From the NCBI GenBank assembly GCA_014904845.1, contig MU119208.1:62001-126000 (forward strand): a stretch of 64,000 bases of DNA, given 5' to 3'. Both the position numbers and the translations under genes were made by a program. Numbering within the stretch: position 1 is the stretch's first letter; every line of letters begins with the position of its first letter. Positions 1 through 11,815 of this stretch are shown piece by piece. Below the pieces are notes generated by a model. The model saw only the letters and a program-made list of their open reading frames with translations, was not told the DNA's origin and made no database searches. Origin of the DNA: Acephala macrosclerotiorum (taxonomy: Eukaryota > Ascomycota > Leotiomycetes > Helotiales > Mollisiaceae).

Positions 1-771
1 AAACAAGTCACCCTCAACACAGCAGTTGCACATCGCAGCCTCTCCTCAAGGTCTGCAATCGCGAGGGAGAATTCGACAAAAGAAAAGCGAGCCAAATTTT
101 GCCGACTACCACACCATCATTTCCACCCCTGAGTTGAGTATCCAGATTACCGATGTAGAGCGCTCCATTCTCGATCTAAGGTACAAAGATGCACTCCCTT
201 GGAAAGAAGTGACCAAAGTGTTTTCCCGAAAGCACAACAAAAATACCGAAGTTGCAGCTTTGCAGATGAGAAGAAGGAGGTTGATGGAAAAGCTTTGGGT
301 ATGTACATCCGAGGAGGCAGTTCATACTCTATACTACTTCTCCTATCAGATCCTTGGAGCTTCTTACTAAATATTGTTTAGGAAAGCTCGTGCGAGTTAG
401 CAGCCTCTAGCCAAGATGTGTCCAAGTGGGATGGGATTTGCAAACAGTTGCAAAAATATGCCCCAAAGAGGTCCTCAAAAGAGGTCGCCCAGAGGAAGTG
501 GAATGAGAAAAACTCTTTGCAAGGAACATTCAACCCTCAGTATTGCATGCAAACCCAGCAACGACAACGTGCATCCTCCGACTTGACGGTTGAGTCCGTT
601 GACCATGAGTCTTGGTCTGACGGCAGAGAAAGTACGGATCATAGTCTCTATGAGGGTGATCCTGGAGGAATGATGTCTGCGATATCAAGTGTCGCAATGG
701 ACGATGCCCGAAGCCGAGCTGCGAGTGATACAAGTATACAACTCCACCTGCAGCAACATCATCATCAACAA

Positions 772-803
<32 letters not shown>

Positions 804-903
804 CCGGCTACATCAAGAGATAGAACAACAGCAACGACAACATCAAGACTTGCTGTATGTTCAGCAACAACAAAGCAGCTGGGATCACAGGCACAGCGCC
901 TAG
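1..903 (+). CDS. Polyglutamine protein of unknown function, 5' end outside window
   Basis: Two exons are visible: up to 298 (open to the window edge, so the start is missing) and 382-903. The intron at 299-381 (GTATGT...TTTAG, with a TTACTAA branch-like site) is phase 0. The first exon holds a charged helical segment (VERSILDLRYKDALPWKEVTK) followed by a basic RRRR stretch. The second has a basic KRSSKEVAQRKW segment, and together they resemble a helical DNA-binding or Myb/SANT-like region, but I cannot assign a family. The C-terminal third is low complexity: His/Gln blocks and a polyglutamine run encoded by CAG/CAA repeats around 750-830. A nuclear regulator is possible but is inference only. 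The stop is TAG at 901-903. Confidence 0.6.
740..850 (+). repeat. CAG/CAA microsatellite encoding polyglutamine
   Basis: Runs of CAG, CAA and CAT codons encode His/Gln-rich sequence in the second exon of the flanking gene. The mixture of CAG and CAA is typical of a selected polyglutamine tract as well as of simple slippage. Confidence 0.75.
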
Positions 904-3900
904 ACCAGTCACTTATTTTTAGAGTGACTCAGACTTTCAAAGCGTGCATTCTACTTCTTTGGTACTCCTCTAGGGATAATTGTGCATTCAGGGATCAGAA
1001 TTGTGGCAACGACATGGAAATGGGTTAGAGAGAATTCAGTCTCAGGGCTCTTTACGGAACTGTTGATCAGCGCATACTTTCATTGTATTATAATTAGCTC
1101 TGCTCTCATGAGAAATGACTCTTTGCCAGAATTGTACCAGAGGTTCCTCACATCCGTAGTCGAAATGTATCTTCGCTTAGTGATGTTTCTGATTATCCGA
1201 GATACGCAGCTGGGTGAATCAATCTCAACAGGCACCGTGCTCGTCACATCAGAAAATGGCTTTCCGGGCGCTTCCAGAATTCATCTAATGCAGGGTGGAT
1301 GAACAATTACAGGGGTCCTTCCACAGAATGTCTCGGAACAAGGGCTCAAATGTCAAAGTCGAAGGCAGGCGCCACATTCAATGACTGAAGAGGCCATTGC
1401 TTGTGCACAGCAGGGTCTGGAAACATGTAGCCCTAAATGAGCAGGTAATGATTGAGGCTTTTCTCCTTCATTCATATCATCTAAACTTTGAGTGTGGACA
1501 TACCGTACATCTGTGGCGAGATGGACCTGAAATTTGAGTTTCTTTCTGGGCTGTTAAACAAGGCCAATTGTGACGAGAGATTCAATGTGCAGAATAGTAG
1601 CCCTGCTAACGGTGGAAGCTAGCTTTGGCCCTCGTCCCCTGTGACGATCGGCGTGTAACTCGGGAGAGAGATCCGGAGCGGAGATACTAGGCGAATGTGC
1701 CAGCGTAACGCGAACGAAACGACGAACGATAATGTGATGGAATCGATGAATTGGATGTGGGGATGCATTTAGATGATTCCCGTACGGCACAGACGGTGGT
1801 GGTGAAGAGCGGTGATTGCATGGTTCTTTCAGCCACCGGTTTGGGTCCAGGAATCCGGTCAGGGCGAGCAGATGTCTGTGTTCGCTATCACTGGATTTGG
1901 CTTGTCTGGACCCCACTTATTCGGCTCTTGATTCAGAGAAGGGGCGCTGACAATTCTATTACATGCCCATGTGCTGTGCATCGTGGCGCTGGAAGGAGTA
2001 AAATTTAACGTATCGTGGCAATCGATGCGAGGTATAATCAGTCTTATCTCAAGTAATAGCATGCTGTGATGTTGTGTAAGATCGAAGAACTTTGAGAGCA
2101 CACTGTAATTTCAGGTAGCACTGGATGTCCAACGTGGAATCGGTTTCTTGCATGAGGGATAGGCTTATGTGTCTGTGGATGCATGGCCGGCAGACCGTCA
2201 GAACCTACCAGGAGGTTACCTTTGGGGAACGTAGCACCATGTGGCATGTGAATGTTCAGTGCCTAAATTGACGCGCTTCTGAGTCGTCTTTAATTTGGCT
2301 ACCGAGCATGAGGATCCATAGTTGATGCATGCTGCTTGCCTGCCAAGTGAAGCTCTCTTGGGATTTATCTTCATCACTTGATCTTAATTCTACATGCGAT
2401 GATGTGGAACGAGAAATATGACAGTATGAAGCTGTTTTTACCTGTGTTGTTTCTTCGGTGTGAGGTGCGGAAGCGGCATGTACTAGCGATCGATGGCCAG
2501 ATCTTGGAATACAAACGCCTTGCGATCTCGTTTCGAGGACGAGATCGAATGGATCGTTAGGGCAAGGGGAAATTTCTGCCAACACCAACAATTTTCTAGT
2601 TACACAATTCCGTGCTGGCCGTGATACGGCCGCATGGTAGTCATTGACATAGCAGAGACGGTATTCATTCTCCCATACTTGAAAAGGGAAGACCTTGGGG
2701 CGGGCTCAGTGAATCTTGGTGCATGGTTGCATAAGGCGAAGAAGAAAGTTGAAGGACTTGATATTCCTGGTTCTACCTCGTATTTCGTAGCGACTAAAGC
2801 GCCAAACAAGCTTCACCCCTGCGGAAAGTCCATGTGAACGGCAGCGGTGAAGTGCGGTGTGAAGATGCGGAGATACTGCCTGACATGTTTCAACGGACGG
2901 CGTGACACGGCCTCAAGACTAAAGGCAGAATCTTCCGTCTCCACGGTTACACCACGGAAAGTTTAAAAAGCCTCACATGCTTGAAATAGCGTTGCTGTTG
3001 AATGTGATAAGCCCAAAAACCTGGTTATCCAAAAAGAGGGTTGCATTAAGAATCGTCCCTTTGAAGTGTGATCAGACTCTTGGAAGCGCTTACAGGTCTT
3101 CCGGGGCTCGCGTGTTATATTTCTTTGAAGCAAAGCCTAGTGAAGCGCGGCTAGAAGCCCTGAAGGGATTTAACACTGTCCCTAGAGAGTTCTTATGGAG
3201 GAATCACGCAATGACTGGAAAAATGTTGGAGATTCGAAGTAAATAGTGCACAGGCTTTCAGATCAGTGCATATCTCAGAGTCGCCGACCTTTGTAGACGG
3301 TGGGTTTAGTCATTGTGCTTTCACAAATGTGATGTCTGTATGCTGGGAAACGATTCTGGGAATTGCCCGGCCGTCAATTTCCTGGTGGTGATTTAAGTGC
3401 GTAAAAGAGCCTCGGCGATGCTGTAGACTGAAGCAGCATCAAACCCCTTTCGATCTTGCGTGATATTGGCATACCTAAATTTCTGTCCAAAATCGCTTTC
3501 TAATCTCTTCACCGGTACATTGAGCATTGAGTTGGAAGCATGAGAGTAAAATTTCTTGCTTCTCCGCTCCGCGCTCGCGGCCCAGAGATCGGCACATCCA
3601 ACGAAGCAGATTCTCCTTGAGAAGCAGGAGCAACAAGGCACTTGTAAGGCATTACCGAGCTCCCAAGTGTCAACAGAGCTGTGAAAAGACAGCATTATTT
3701 ATTTTACATTCGCAACACAGCGTTCAAACACTGTCGTCAGGATATCGCACTCGCTGCCTCCCTGGCTACGCACTTCCAAGATTCCATACCTCAAACGTAC
3801 GCGGCTTGACAGCGCCCCCCCCCCAAAATCTCCTCAACGAACATTGTACATTGGCATCGGTCTCAACATATCCCTACTATACAATCTCCTATCGATTGAG

Positions 3901-5574
3901 CGCTCTGTGTTCTCAGATGTCAAGGTTAGTCCGCCTGTCGATACATTGTTTTTGGCGGAAGGCGCAAAGAGGGTAGAGCGATTTATAGGGCTGACTCGAT
4001 TCTCCAAATGAAAGATAACTTTCTGCGAGACCAGCCGCAATCCCAACTGCTCCCTATGTCTATTGACAGGCCATGATGCCTTCCTTCGAGCCAACTTAAT
4101 CTCTGCCAGTTACGAAGCGGCCACTCTCTCCTCGAAGGCTCACATCACATAACACCCAAGCGACTGACATACACCACCTCACCTCTTCTCCAAACGATGG
4201 TATTACTCCTATTTAGATACCTTCCTTCGCTGATCTCGAAATATCGATCGAACGTTCTACGAAATAATTGGCGAGGGTAGTGTGAAGCAGTCAAGCCATA
4301 AAACGATAGGACTTTCTTGGAATTTTAAACTCCAAAGCATTGGAAACATTTAGGATTCTTCCATCAGTCTACTGTGGGATACACGGTGATTTTTGGGCTC
4401 TTGTGCGATACTTGGGCATTGCTGACAGAGAGATAGCTCACCTCTTCCATATGCTACATTCATAAACCAAACATGCGAGCAACACATACCCGAAATAACA
4501 GCAATAAATCTCTACCACCTTCTGATCGATATCTATCCGAGATAGAGCAGAATGCTGACATATCTGCAGTGGTCTGTTGGCTGTCGGTCCGAGGGAGGAA
4601 ACAATGCCTTTGTCTACGTCAGTGGTCTTCTCTTCGGCAGAATAGATGCATTCTTTCCGCAGCTGCAAATTCTTTCCAAGTGTCGAATTCTTTAGCAGCA
4701 GTCGGTGAGAAGGACATTGGGGTTACACAGCGTGGCACACGCTGTTGTCTACACTAAATGTCAAATTATTGCTATCGAGTGAAAGTTTCACCTTGGTCCG
4801 CCTCCGATATTTTATTGCTTTTGAAAGGTGCGACAAAAGACAATTATATGGTGTCATCACAAGTCGTGCAGTAGGAGTCTCGTAATGACTTGGCGTTGCA
4901 AATTGAGTCGCAATTCGCGCCTCGCGCGCTTCCGATGGAATCGCAACTGGCGCCAGCTGCATCAGTATGCGCCGTACAGCTTCAGCGTCTGCATGCATCG
5001 AGATATCCAGGTTTTCTGTTACCTAAATCACGCTATTATGTGTATAAGTATCAAGGTTAAGGGTGGCTCGCGTCTTGCAATTTTAGCAAAGTTGCATTTC
5101 TGCGATTAAGTAATATCGTCAGCACCCCTAAGGTTCTTGGTGGAAGCCGGTGAAGCATCTTTGTAGGCTAGAGCTTCATTCCATTCGAGAAGGGATTATT
5201 AGAGTACTAAATCATGCCTTCAACGATGTTGTCGCTCCGTTGTCTGAGAGTGACACGAGTTTTAGTCGCTAAGGAAAAGGGGTTACGAGATTAGGGGCCT
5301 TGCCAAATTAGCGTGAGAAGGGAGGGCCATAACCGCTCGCCTCTGCATCTTCTGAGCAACACCTCGAAGTAACAGGGGCAAACAGCATTTACGTTCCAAG
5401 GTATGCCGAATTTGACGGCTAAAGATACCAGTCCGTCTATGATGACGCAAGGAGAAAGCACATTCACATGTAGGTCGAGGCTTGTTGGTGGGTGTCATAC
5501 AACCAAATCAATCGATTAAGATATTTATAGCTCTTTACTTCTTGACTAGATCGCACACAGTTTCAGGTAGGCTC
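904..5574. other. Gene-poor stretch of 4.7 kb
   Basis: No reading frame here has protein-like composition, conserved motifs or a plausible exon-intron pattern; the open frames are short and overlap one another on both strands. A run of nine C lies near 3800. I saw no inverted repeats of transposon type and no RNA gene. It may hold long UTRs, non-coding RNA or an old decayed insertion, none of which I can show. Confidence 0.5.
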
Positions 5575-6803
5575 CTATACATACCCATAGCAAAGCAAGT
5601 CGTTCCCAATATCCATGACCAACTCAATGGTGGTATTAGGCACAATTCCTTCTATGATCAAATTGTGCTGCAATGTTGTTTTGTTGGTGGGGTCATTGAA
5701 CCCCTCAATCTATGCCGCTGTGATATGCTTATGTAGTTCTTATCCAACCACCATACAGGAGGAGTGTTGCCGCGACCCTTGTCGTAGAGGCGAGATGTAA
5801 GGTTCACAGCTTGCTATTCCCACCAGAGACGATCGAGGTTGGTGTGGTGGAGGTAGAATAATGAGTCTGTCATGGTATTAAGTTAGTAAGATTTCTGCCA
5901 TGCAGTACATTCGGAAGGAATTTGAAGAATCATAGTGGAAGACTCACCACCAGGTGATGCAACCGTATCCAAAATCGTCCCATTGACACCTAAATGTGCG
6001 TTGGAATGAGGATTACTCTTCCAGCACTAATGTGCATCCAACTAATTGCCCATGGCCATGCACTCATCAATGCAAGTCTGATTCCCAAGACCAAAACAGC
6101 TTGGTACGAATTGACGACCGAGACAGGTATCGCTGATTTCGTAGTATGGACCAAGATGAATCGTCATATTCGCGAATGGACCATCTTGGACGCACCAATC
6201 GTCGCCCTGACCGTTGCCACCGAAACCGTAGACGGTATCGAAGACTGGAGAGTCGGCTATTCGGAGGGAATTGTTTTTTGTCGACTTCTTCCCAGTATCT
6301 TTCGGAATGTCAGGGCTAGGCATGTGCGGGGCAAGTTGTGGGGGAAAGAGAGCACTTACGGCTGGCCGCCGGTGTAGTTACAGATTGTCTTGAGCTGGTA
6401 CTCCTGCGCATACATGAAATACCTATGCCAAGGGAGGAACTGTCCCCGGAACCGAGTTAGATTTGTTAAAGTGCAGCACCTACGTATAAGGTCTTACAGC
6501 GTAGTGGATGACATTCGACTGCCAAATGTGGCAATATTGAAGCTCATCAAATTTGGTTTGAGCACCCGCGAAGCCGAGATCAGCAGGTGTATTGATCAGG
6601 CAGGGCTCGGAATCAATGTATACTTGCTTCTCAGGGTTGGTCATCTTGCGCCATGCTTTTCGTTGGGTTTTGGTGGTGCACGTGGAATTCGAAGTGCTCG
6701 CGATATTGTCCCGCTTGAAGACCGGCAAGGATTGGGCAGGGGAATCAGAAATGAGGGCGCTACAAGCCAAGAGGGCAACGAGTGTGCGAATTAAGAAACT
6801 CAT
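5575..6803 (-). pseudogene. Decayed secreted tyrosinase (type-3 copper oxidase)
   Basis: The reverse strand reads as five tyrosinase exons: 6498-6803, 6360-6439, 5948-6298, 5757-5866 and 5575-5709. They start with a signal peptide (MSFLIRTLVALLACSALISD). Copper site A is seen as QYCHIWQ, IHYA and FLPWHRYF split by a 58-nt intron, then PYW and SPVFD...GFGGNG. Copper site B is NPHSNAHLGV and LFYLHHTNLDRLWWE, and the tail ends LLCYGYV. Intact members oxidise phenols to quinones. This copy has in-frame TAG codons at 6042-6044, 6027-6029 and 5814-5816 (the last where Trp is expected in WWEWQ). It also has a one-base shift in a run of six T at 6274-6279. Using an acceptor at 6316 would avoid that shift with a 44-nt intron but removes the PYW motif and leaves the stops. 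It is probably non-functional. Confidence 0.8.
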
Positions 6804-8357
6804 GGTAAAGGATAAAGAGAATGGAGGGGTAACGACCGATGTTGGGATAGGGTCGGAAGGAACTTGCTCAATGGCTCTTTGGATGACTTTATACTTTCGC
6901 GTCCAACTTTCGACGGATTTCATCATTTCTCCTGCAGCACAAAGGGCCCGTGGATTTACACTAAGAGGACGTCATCTGGGAGATTCATTTCGAGCTTTCC
7001 ATACTAATTGAATGCACTGAAATCTCGAAGTCTTCGTGGCAAGCGGAGCAGGAGCATCATGATGAAAACTCCTCGCTTTCCCTCTAAATCCCTTGTTCAA
7101 CAACCAAACAGACTTTCTGATCTACCCACTTAACAACATTCGGAACTTCGGGAATATTCTATTCCAGATAAGATCTTCAGGAATTTTCTCGGTTCGTCCC
7201 AAGAAATCTTCCCTCGTCTAGATCTTGCGTGGTTAGCGGGATGAAATACCTTGGCAATGCTCGGCATTTTGTCAAGAAACTTGTTGCCAAAGTAAGCAGC
7301 AGCAGAAGAAAGAAGAAGCATGCTCAGATTCTCTGCAGAAGTGAAATAGATCCGAGTAAAGGAATATCTTCGACGTAGAGAATAGGAATAAACTCAGGCG
7401 GTGACAGAAAAGCATCTAGAGTCCTGAATCTGATCAAAAATCACCTTCCACGTGGCGGGAAAAGGATTGGAAACTTCCATGCAGACGGGCCGCGGTGCGT
7501 AGAACATCGCTGTTCTCCAAATAAATCTCGAGATGATACTCAATGCAGGAAATAGGGGGGAGCAGTCCGCAGTTGCTAAGAGGTGGAGAAGGAGGGCTTG
7601 GAAGCTGTCTAGCTCTGGCAGTCGAACGATATGTGGTCCCGAGACATGCAGCTGATGACGTAAGTGAAGTCATTTGACAATTGTTTCTCATCTTTTTCCC
7701 AACCCCCTCTCTTCCTCTTTTTCCTGACACCAGTCCTCATCCCCGATTTAGAAGTATATCTCGAAGTATCAATTCGAACACACTGATTACGTGTCAGGGC
7801 GAAACCGATGCGTGTCTGCCTACGGTACCGCAAGTCTGCATGCAACCGAACTCGATAAGGTTACACGCAAGAGCGAGGGGGCAAAAGTACTCGTCATGTT
7901 CAGAAGTCGACGTTGTCCAGGCGCCTGACTAGTATCTAGACCATAACCATGACTTCTGGCGGAGAAAAAGTCCCAGAATATGTAGTACTTCCATCAAATC
8001 GGATTCTCGGAAGTATTTGCGCAATATAATACTTATTTAGTGCAGGCTTCTCTAATGAAATGGTTTACTGTATCTCGCCTAACGCCGCATGCACTCTTCT
8101 GAACATGGCCAGTACAAGGCCGATCGAATTGTTCGAGGTAGACTTGTCCGAGAAAGCTCACCACATCTCGGAACAGGCACGGCTTCAGTAGTCGAGGGGC
8201 ATGGGTTCGCGCCTTCCCGTTGCAGATGCCAGCGGCAAAAATAACAGACGGTTGACCGCCAGCCAGTCATTTTCGCGGATGTTACAGGGCCCTGTTTAAC
8301 CTCTCAGGTAACCACCTCCTGCATACAGTACCACACGTTTCAAGATGACTTCAACAA
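6804..8357. other. Intergenic region, 1.55 kb
   Basis: This lies upstream of both the decayed tyrosinase (reverse strand) and the membrane-protein gene (forward strand), so it would contain both promoters. A pyrimidine-rich tract (TCTTTTTCCC...CCTCTC) sits near 7685-7730. No coding frame is supportable. Confidence 0.45.
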
Positions 8358-9812
8358 ATGCACCTCCTCTTTTTAATTCTTACTTTTCTCTTGCTTCACT
8401 ATATCATTGTCAACTTAATGTCGAATATCACCGCTCAAAGTACCCCGCTACAAGGCTGGACGAGTTCCCCTGATGGCCGCGGGACCATTGATATTGTTTC
8501 TTCTTGCATCTTCACGATTTTTATTTGCATTTGGTCGGTTTTATGCGTCAACATCGGACCTCCTGGAGAAAGCACGATCTCCCAGTTCCTTCAAAAGCTC
8601 AAGTTAGCATTGATTTGTGTTCTTGGTCCTGATTTTTTGTTGCTGTTGGTAATAGGACAGTGGGAGTCTGCTCGAAATTCCTGTCGACAATTCAAGGAAG
8701 CGGGACTCAATGGCTGGTCAATGAGACATGCCTTCTACGCCGATATGGGAGGATTTGTTGTGCGAACTAGCGATGGAGTTACTTGGCCACTTGATGCGAA
8801 TCAGCTGCATTACCTGATTGCCCAGGGATGGATCAAAAAACCGGTCCTGACTACCAACATTATTCTAAAGAAGAGCGACATTGACGACAGGAACAAGCAG
8901 AACGCTCTCGTACGAGCTTTCTCCATTGCACAGATATTGTGGTTCTTAGTCAGCTGTATCGCTCGGGCATGTCAACGCCTCGCTGTTACTACCTTGGAGC
9001 TCACTACAATCGGATTCATTGCCACGACGATTTGTGTATCCATGTTTTGGTTCCACAAACCCGCAGACGTCGAAACTCAGCAAACAATCGAGATTGAAGC
9101 GTCGGTTCTGGAGCTGCATGCAGGCCTTGATCCCACCTATTTCTGGTACGACACACCTCTCGACTTTCTCAGCCCCGAGAGAACATATTTCGGAGTCGCG
9201 TGGTATTACTGGATGAACTTGTTATCTGCGATACAAATTTTGCCCACGAAGCGTTCCAGACCTATTATGAAACGGCCTGATGATGCCTTTCTTCCTGTCT
9301 CTCGGTATGGCATGATTGCGATTGTTGCGGCGGGGTCGTTTTCGTGGGGCGCAAACTTCCTGGCTTGGAACTTCGACTTTCCTTCCTCGATCGAGCGACA
9401 CATCTGGAGAGCAAGCTCAACCATATTGCTTGCTACACTCTGGGTCGGCTTGATTTATCAAGAAATATTGCTCATATTCTTTCCTGACATGCGGAAGAAT
9501 GCCTGTCATCGATTTGCCGCCAATTACCAGAGGATGACGGATTTGAACGCTGCATCAGGGGAGAAGGAAAAATTCTCGAATAGATTTCGGAGGAAGAGCA
9601 AAAGGGTTATTTTGTGGCTTTCGAATAATTCTCCGAATGCGGACCCGTCGTTGACATTACAGTTGAGAGTTTTGATACCGGCGCTGTTTTGTAGTGCGTT
9701 GTATGCACTGGCAAGGGTCTATCTGCTACTGGAAGACTTGCTCGCGTTTCGAGGTCAGAATCCGGATGTCTATAAGACTGTGAATTGGGTGGATTTCCTT
9801 CCTCATGTTTAA
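8358..9812 (+). CDS. Multi-pass membrane protein of unknown function (484 aa)
   Basis: A single uninterrupted exon begins at ATG 8358 and ends at TAA 9810-9812. The N-terminus is strongly hydrophobic (MHLLFLILTFLLLHYIIV), compatible with a signal peptide or anchor. Further hydrophobic segments are seen near residues 45-65, 85-100, 190-205, 213-233, 320-340, 355-372 and 435-455, giving roughly seven or eight membrane passes. The central soluble part (about 110-190) contains aromatic-rich WSMRHAFYADMGGFVV and WPLDANQLHYLI. This resembles lineage-expanded membrane proteins common in Pezizomycotina genomes that have no known role. I recognise no transporter or receptor signature. Confidence 0.75.
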   Translation: MHLLFLILTFLLLHYIIVNLMSNITAQSTPLQGWTSSPDGRGTIDIVSSCIFTIFICIWSVLCVNIGPPGESTISQFLQKLKLALICVLGPDFLLLLVIGQWESARNSCRQFKEAGLNGWSMRHAFYADMGGFVVRTSDGVTWPLDANQLHYLIAQGWIKKPVLTTNIILKKSDIDDRNKQNALVRAFSIAQILWFLVSCIARACQRLAVTTLELTTIGFIATTICVSMFWFHKPADVETQQTIEIEASVLELHAGLDPTYFWYDTPLDFLSPERTYFGVAWYYWMNLLSAIQILPTKRSRPIMKRPDDAFLPVSRYGMIAIVAAGSFSWGANFLAWNFDFPSSIERHIWRASSTILLATLWVGLIYQEILLIFFPDMRKNACHRFAANYQRMTDLNAASGEKEKFSNRFRRKSKRVILWLSNNSPNADPSLTLQLRVLIPALFCSALYALARVYLLLEDLLAFRGQNPDVYKTVNWVDFLPHV

Positions 9813-10357
9813 TTTATTTATCCATTGCTCTCATTTAGTTTTGTATTCATACCCAACTCGTAGACATGCGCTTCAATCGTACCTCCGGTTGCTGGACAAT
9901 TGATGCATGATTATTAAAATGGTTCGTACTTCGAGCTTTGAACAAGTGAAATTCCCCCTCTCAATCGTGCAAGGTTTTGAAGGCATTATGGGTGTGATGT
10001 CTCCAGTGCTCCAGCACGTTGCAGCGACCAAAAATTCCCTCAGTAGTATGTTGTGAAGTCGGATGGCGGGATGGTACAGCCATGCCATGCCACGGCCCGT
10101 TCCGTGGCTAGCAGTAGTCTACCAGGCATATGATAAGTTTTGCATGGATCACATCTAGCCCGATTTGGAAAGGTCAATGACTCTATCACACATCGTGAAT
10201 CATGAAGTTTTTCGACTAAGTATCTTCTACATTTCTCCTAAACAGCAGTTCCTCGAATCTAAACACGAATGGCAGGTTTCGCCCTCAAATAGAGCCGCGA
10301 ACATTGAGCAGGGGTCAATGTCCAATATCAGGATCGATATCTTCGACCTCCACAAGC
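9813..10357. other. Intergenic region with overlapping upstream ORF
   Basis: This is the spacer between the membrane-protein gene and the F-box gene. The ATG at 10318 opens a frame that overlaps the F-box start in another frame and closes near 10401, so it could act as an overlapping uORF. Nothing else is supportable. Confidence 0.4.
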
Positions 10358-11815
10358 ATGCCCCAGACTCTCGCCTTAGAGTCCATCCTCCGCCTCCCTG
10401 AAGACACAGTTTGGAACCTCTCCAAACAAGACCTTGGCGCCTACTTCCTTGGCCTGCAACGATACGCCCGAAAACACTTGGACCGCAGACGCACAGTAGT
10501 CAAGGTAGCCTGTAACGATTCCTTTTCACGACTCCCGGACCTTTGCAAACGCCTCGTCTTGGAATACCTTCCTGGCTCAGACGTTGCATCACTTCGTCTT
10601 GCGTCCCGAACCTGGACCACAATCGCAGTTGAAGGTCTTCTCAACATCGAAAGAGATGACGGAACTATCGAGCCTGGGGTGTTCACACTTCGTCCTGCGT
10701 GGCCGAATGGGAAGGATGATGGACTTCAGGCGATTGCTAGCAGGCCTCGGATGGTGAAGCATGTGAAGCATTTCAGGGTCTTCACTAGTGATGTCGACGT
10801 TGAACGCCTCAAGGAATGGAATCAGAAACATCCATTACATCAGTCACTTCTTGTGTACTTGGAGATGCACAGGAATGCCGTTGTAGCCGTTTCGCATCCG
10901 TGGGCGAAGTATGAGCACTTGCAGGACGTCTGCCCACACCTTGTCAACCTTGAGAAGGTGAGCATTAAGTCAATGAAATGGCCGTTTAAGGCTGCCACCA
11001 AAGAGATCCAAATTTTGGAGGAGCAATGCGTACGGAAGGACTGGGACAGCTTTGTGATGGACAACATTAAGCATCGCACCAACTTTCAAGCCCTCGGCAT
11101 TGCCACGAGCTCACAACTGGCCATCCTGGAAGCGGTCGGAAGGAAAAGCAGCCCTTTGAAGTCCTTGGACATTGATCTGCTGGCCACCGAACTTTTCCTG
11201 AGTAGCACAATCATGACCCTGGAAGAAAAAAGTCACCTCTTCTCTAGGCTCGAGGAACTGAAATTGGGCCTCTGCGTTCCCATAAAGGACATCTATCACG
11301 CCACTGTTCTTGCCGGATTGAACACGTTGCTGGGAGAAACGAAGCAGCTGAGAAGACTTGATTTGAGATGGCTTTCGCATAAATTCAGTTGGAACGACAT
11401 TGACGGCGTTTACCCGGATAGAATGAAAACATGGCAAAAGTACTTTCTTCGGCTCAATTGGGAATTTCTAGAGGAGATTCGACTAGACAATATGCTTGTG
11501 AAGGACTGTGATGCCCTCTCTGCTTTCATTTGCAGCCACAAGTCTACGTTGAAGAGATTGTCGCTTCTGCGCTGTTTACCTTGTGACGGGCCCCCAGAGT
11601 TTATGCCTTACGGATGGATCCCAGATCCTGGACCAGTGAAGCAACTTCTCACTCAGTTGAGAGAAACATTGAAGCTGGAGAGCTTTGAGATGTCTCTGAA
11701 GTGTAGGCCGGACATGTCTAAGGACAGGTTTCTGAAGCGTGTTGAGTCATTTGTTCTCGGTCAAGGTCCGTGGCCTTGGTGGGAAGATTATATTCCTTGC
11801 AGATGTCATTGGTGA
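10358..11815 (+). CDS. F-box protein (485 aa)
   Basis: A single exon starts at the first in-frame ATG, 10358; the open frame upstream lacks an ATG. Residues about 57-100 (RLPDLCKRLVLEYLPGSDV, then ASLRLASRTW) match an F-box, the helical motif that binds Skp1 in SCF ubiquitin ligases. The rest (110-470) is a degenerate leucine-rich-like fold with repeated L..L.L patterns (LEKVSIKSMKW, LRRLDLRWLS, LKRLSLLRCLP). That fits substrate recognition, but the substrate cannot be predicted. The tail is Trp/Cys rich (PWPWWEDYIPCRCHW). Such F-box genes are highly expanded in filamentous ascomycetes. Confidence 0.75.
   Translation: MPQTLALESILRLPEDTVWNLSKQDLGAYFLGLQRYARKHLDRRRTVVKVACNDSFSRLPDLCKRLVLEYLPGSDVASLRLASRTWTTIAVEGLLNIERDDGTIEPGVFTLRPAWPNGKDDGLQAIASRPRMVKHVKHFRVFTSDVDVERLKEWNQKHPLHQSLLVYLEMHRNAVVAVSHPWAKYEHLQDVCPHLVNLEKVSIKSMKWPFKAATKEIQILEEQCVRKDWDSFVMDNIKHRTNFQALGIATSSQLAILEAVGRKSSPLKSLDIDLLATELFLSSTIMTLEEKSHLFSRLEELKLGLCVPIKDIYHATVLAGLNTLLGETKQLRRLDLRWLSHKFSWNDIDGVYPDRMKTWQKYFLRLNWEFLEEIRLDNMLVKDCDALSAFICSHKSTLKRLSLLRCLPCDGPPEFMPYGWIPDPGPVKQLLTQLRETLKLESFEMSLKCRPDMSKDRFLKRVESFVLGQGPWPWWEDYIPCRCHW

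Noticed and set aside
3527..3976. Forward ORF of 149 aa in the gene-poor stretch
   Set aside because: Its first codon is not ATG, the composition is Ser/Arg rich like random frames, and it crosses a C9 run.
6316..6359. Alternative 44-nt intron that would keep the tyrosinase frame open around 6298
   Set aside because: It removes the PYW motif usual after copper site A and still leaves three downstream in-frame TAG codons, so it does not rescue the gene. A 44-nt intron does occur at 60761-60804, so the length itself is not the objection.
5994..6377. Forward ORF of 127 aa overlapping the tyrosinase
   Set aside because: Antisense shadow; the reverse strand carries copper-site motifs.
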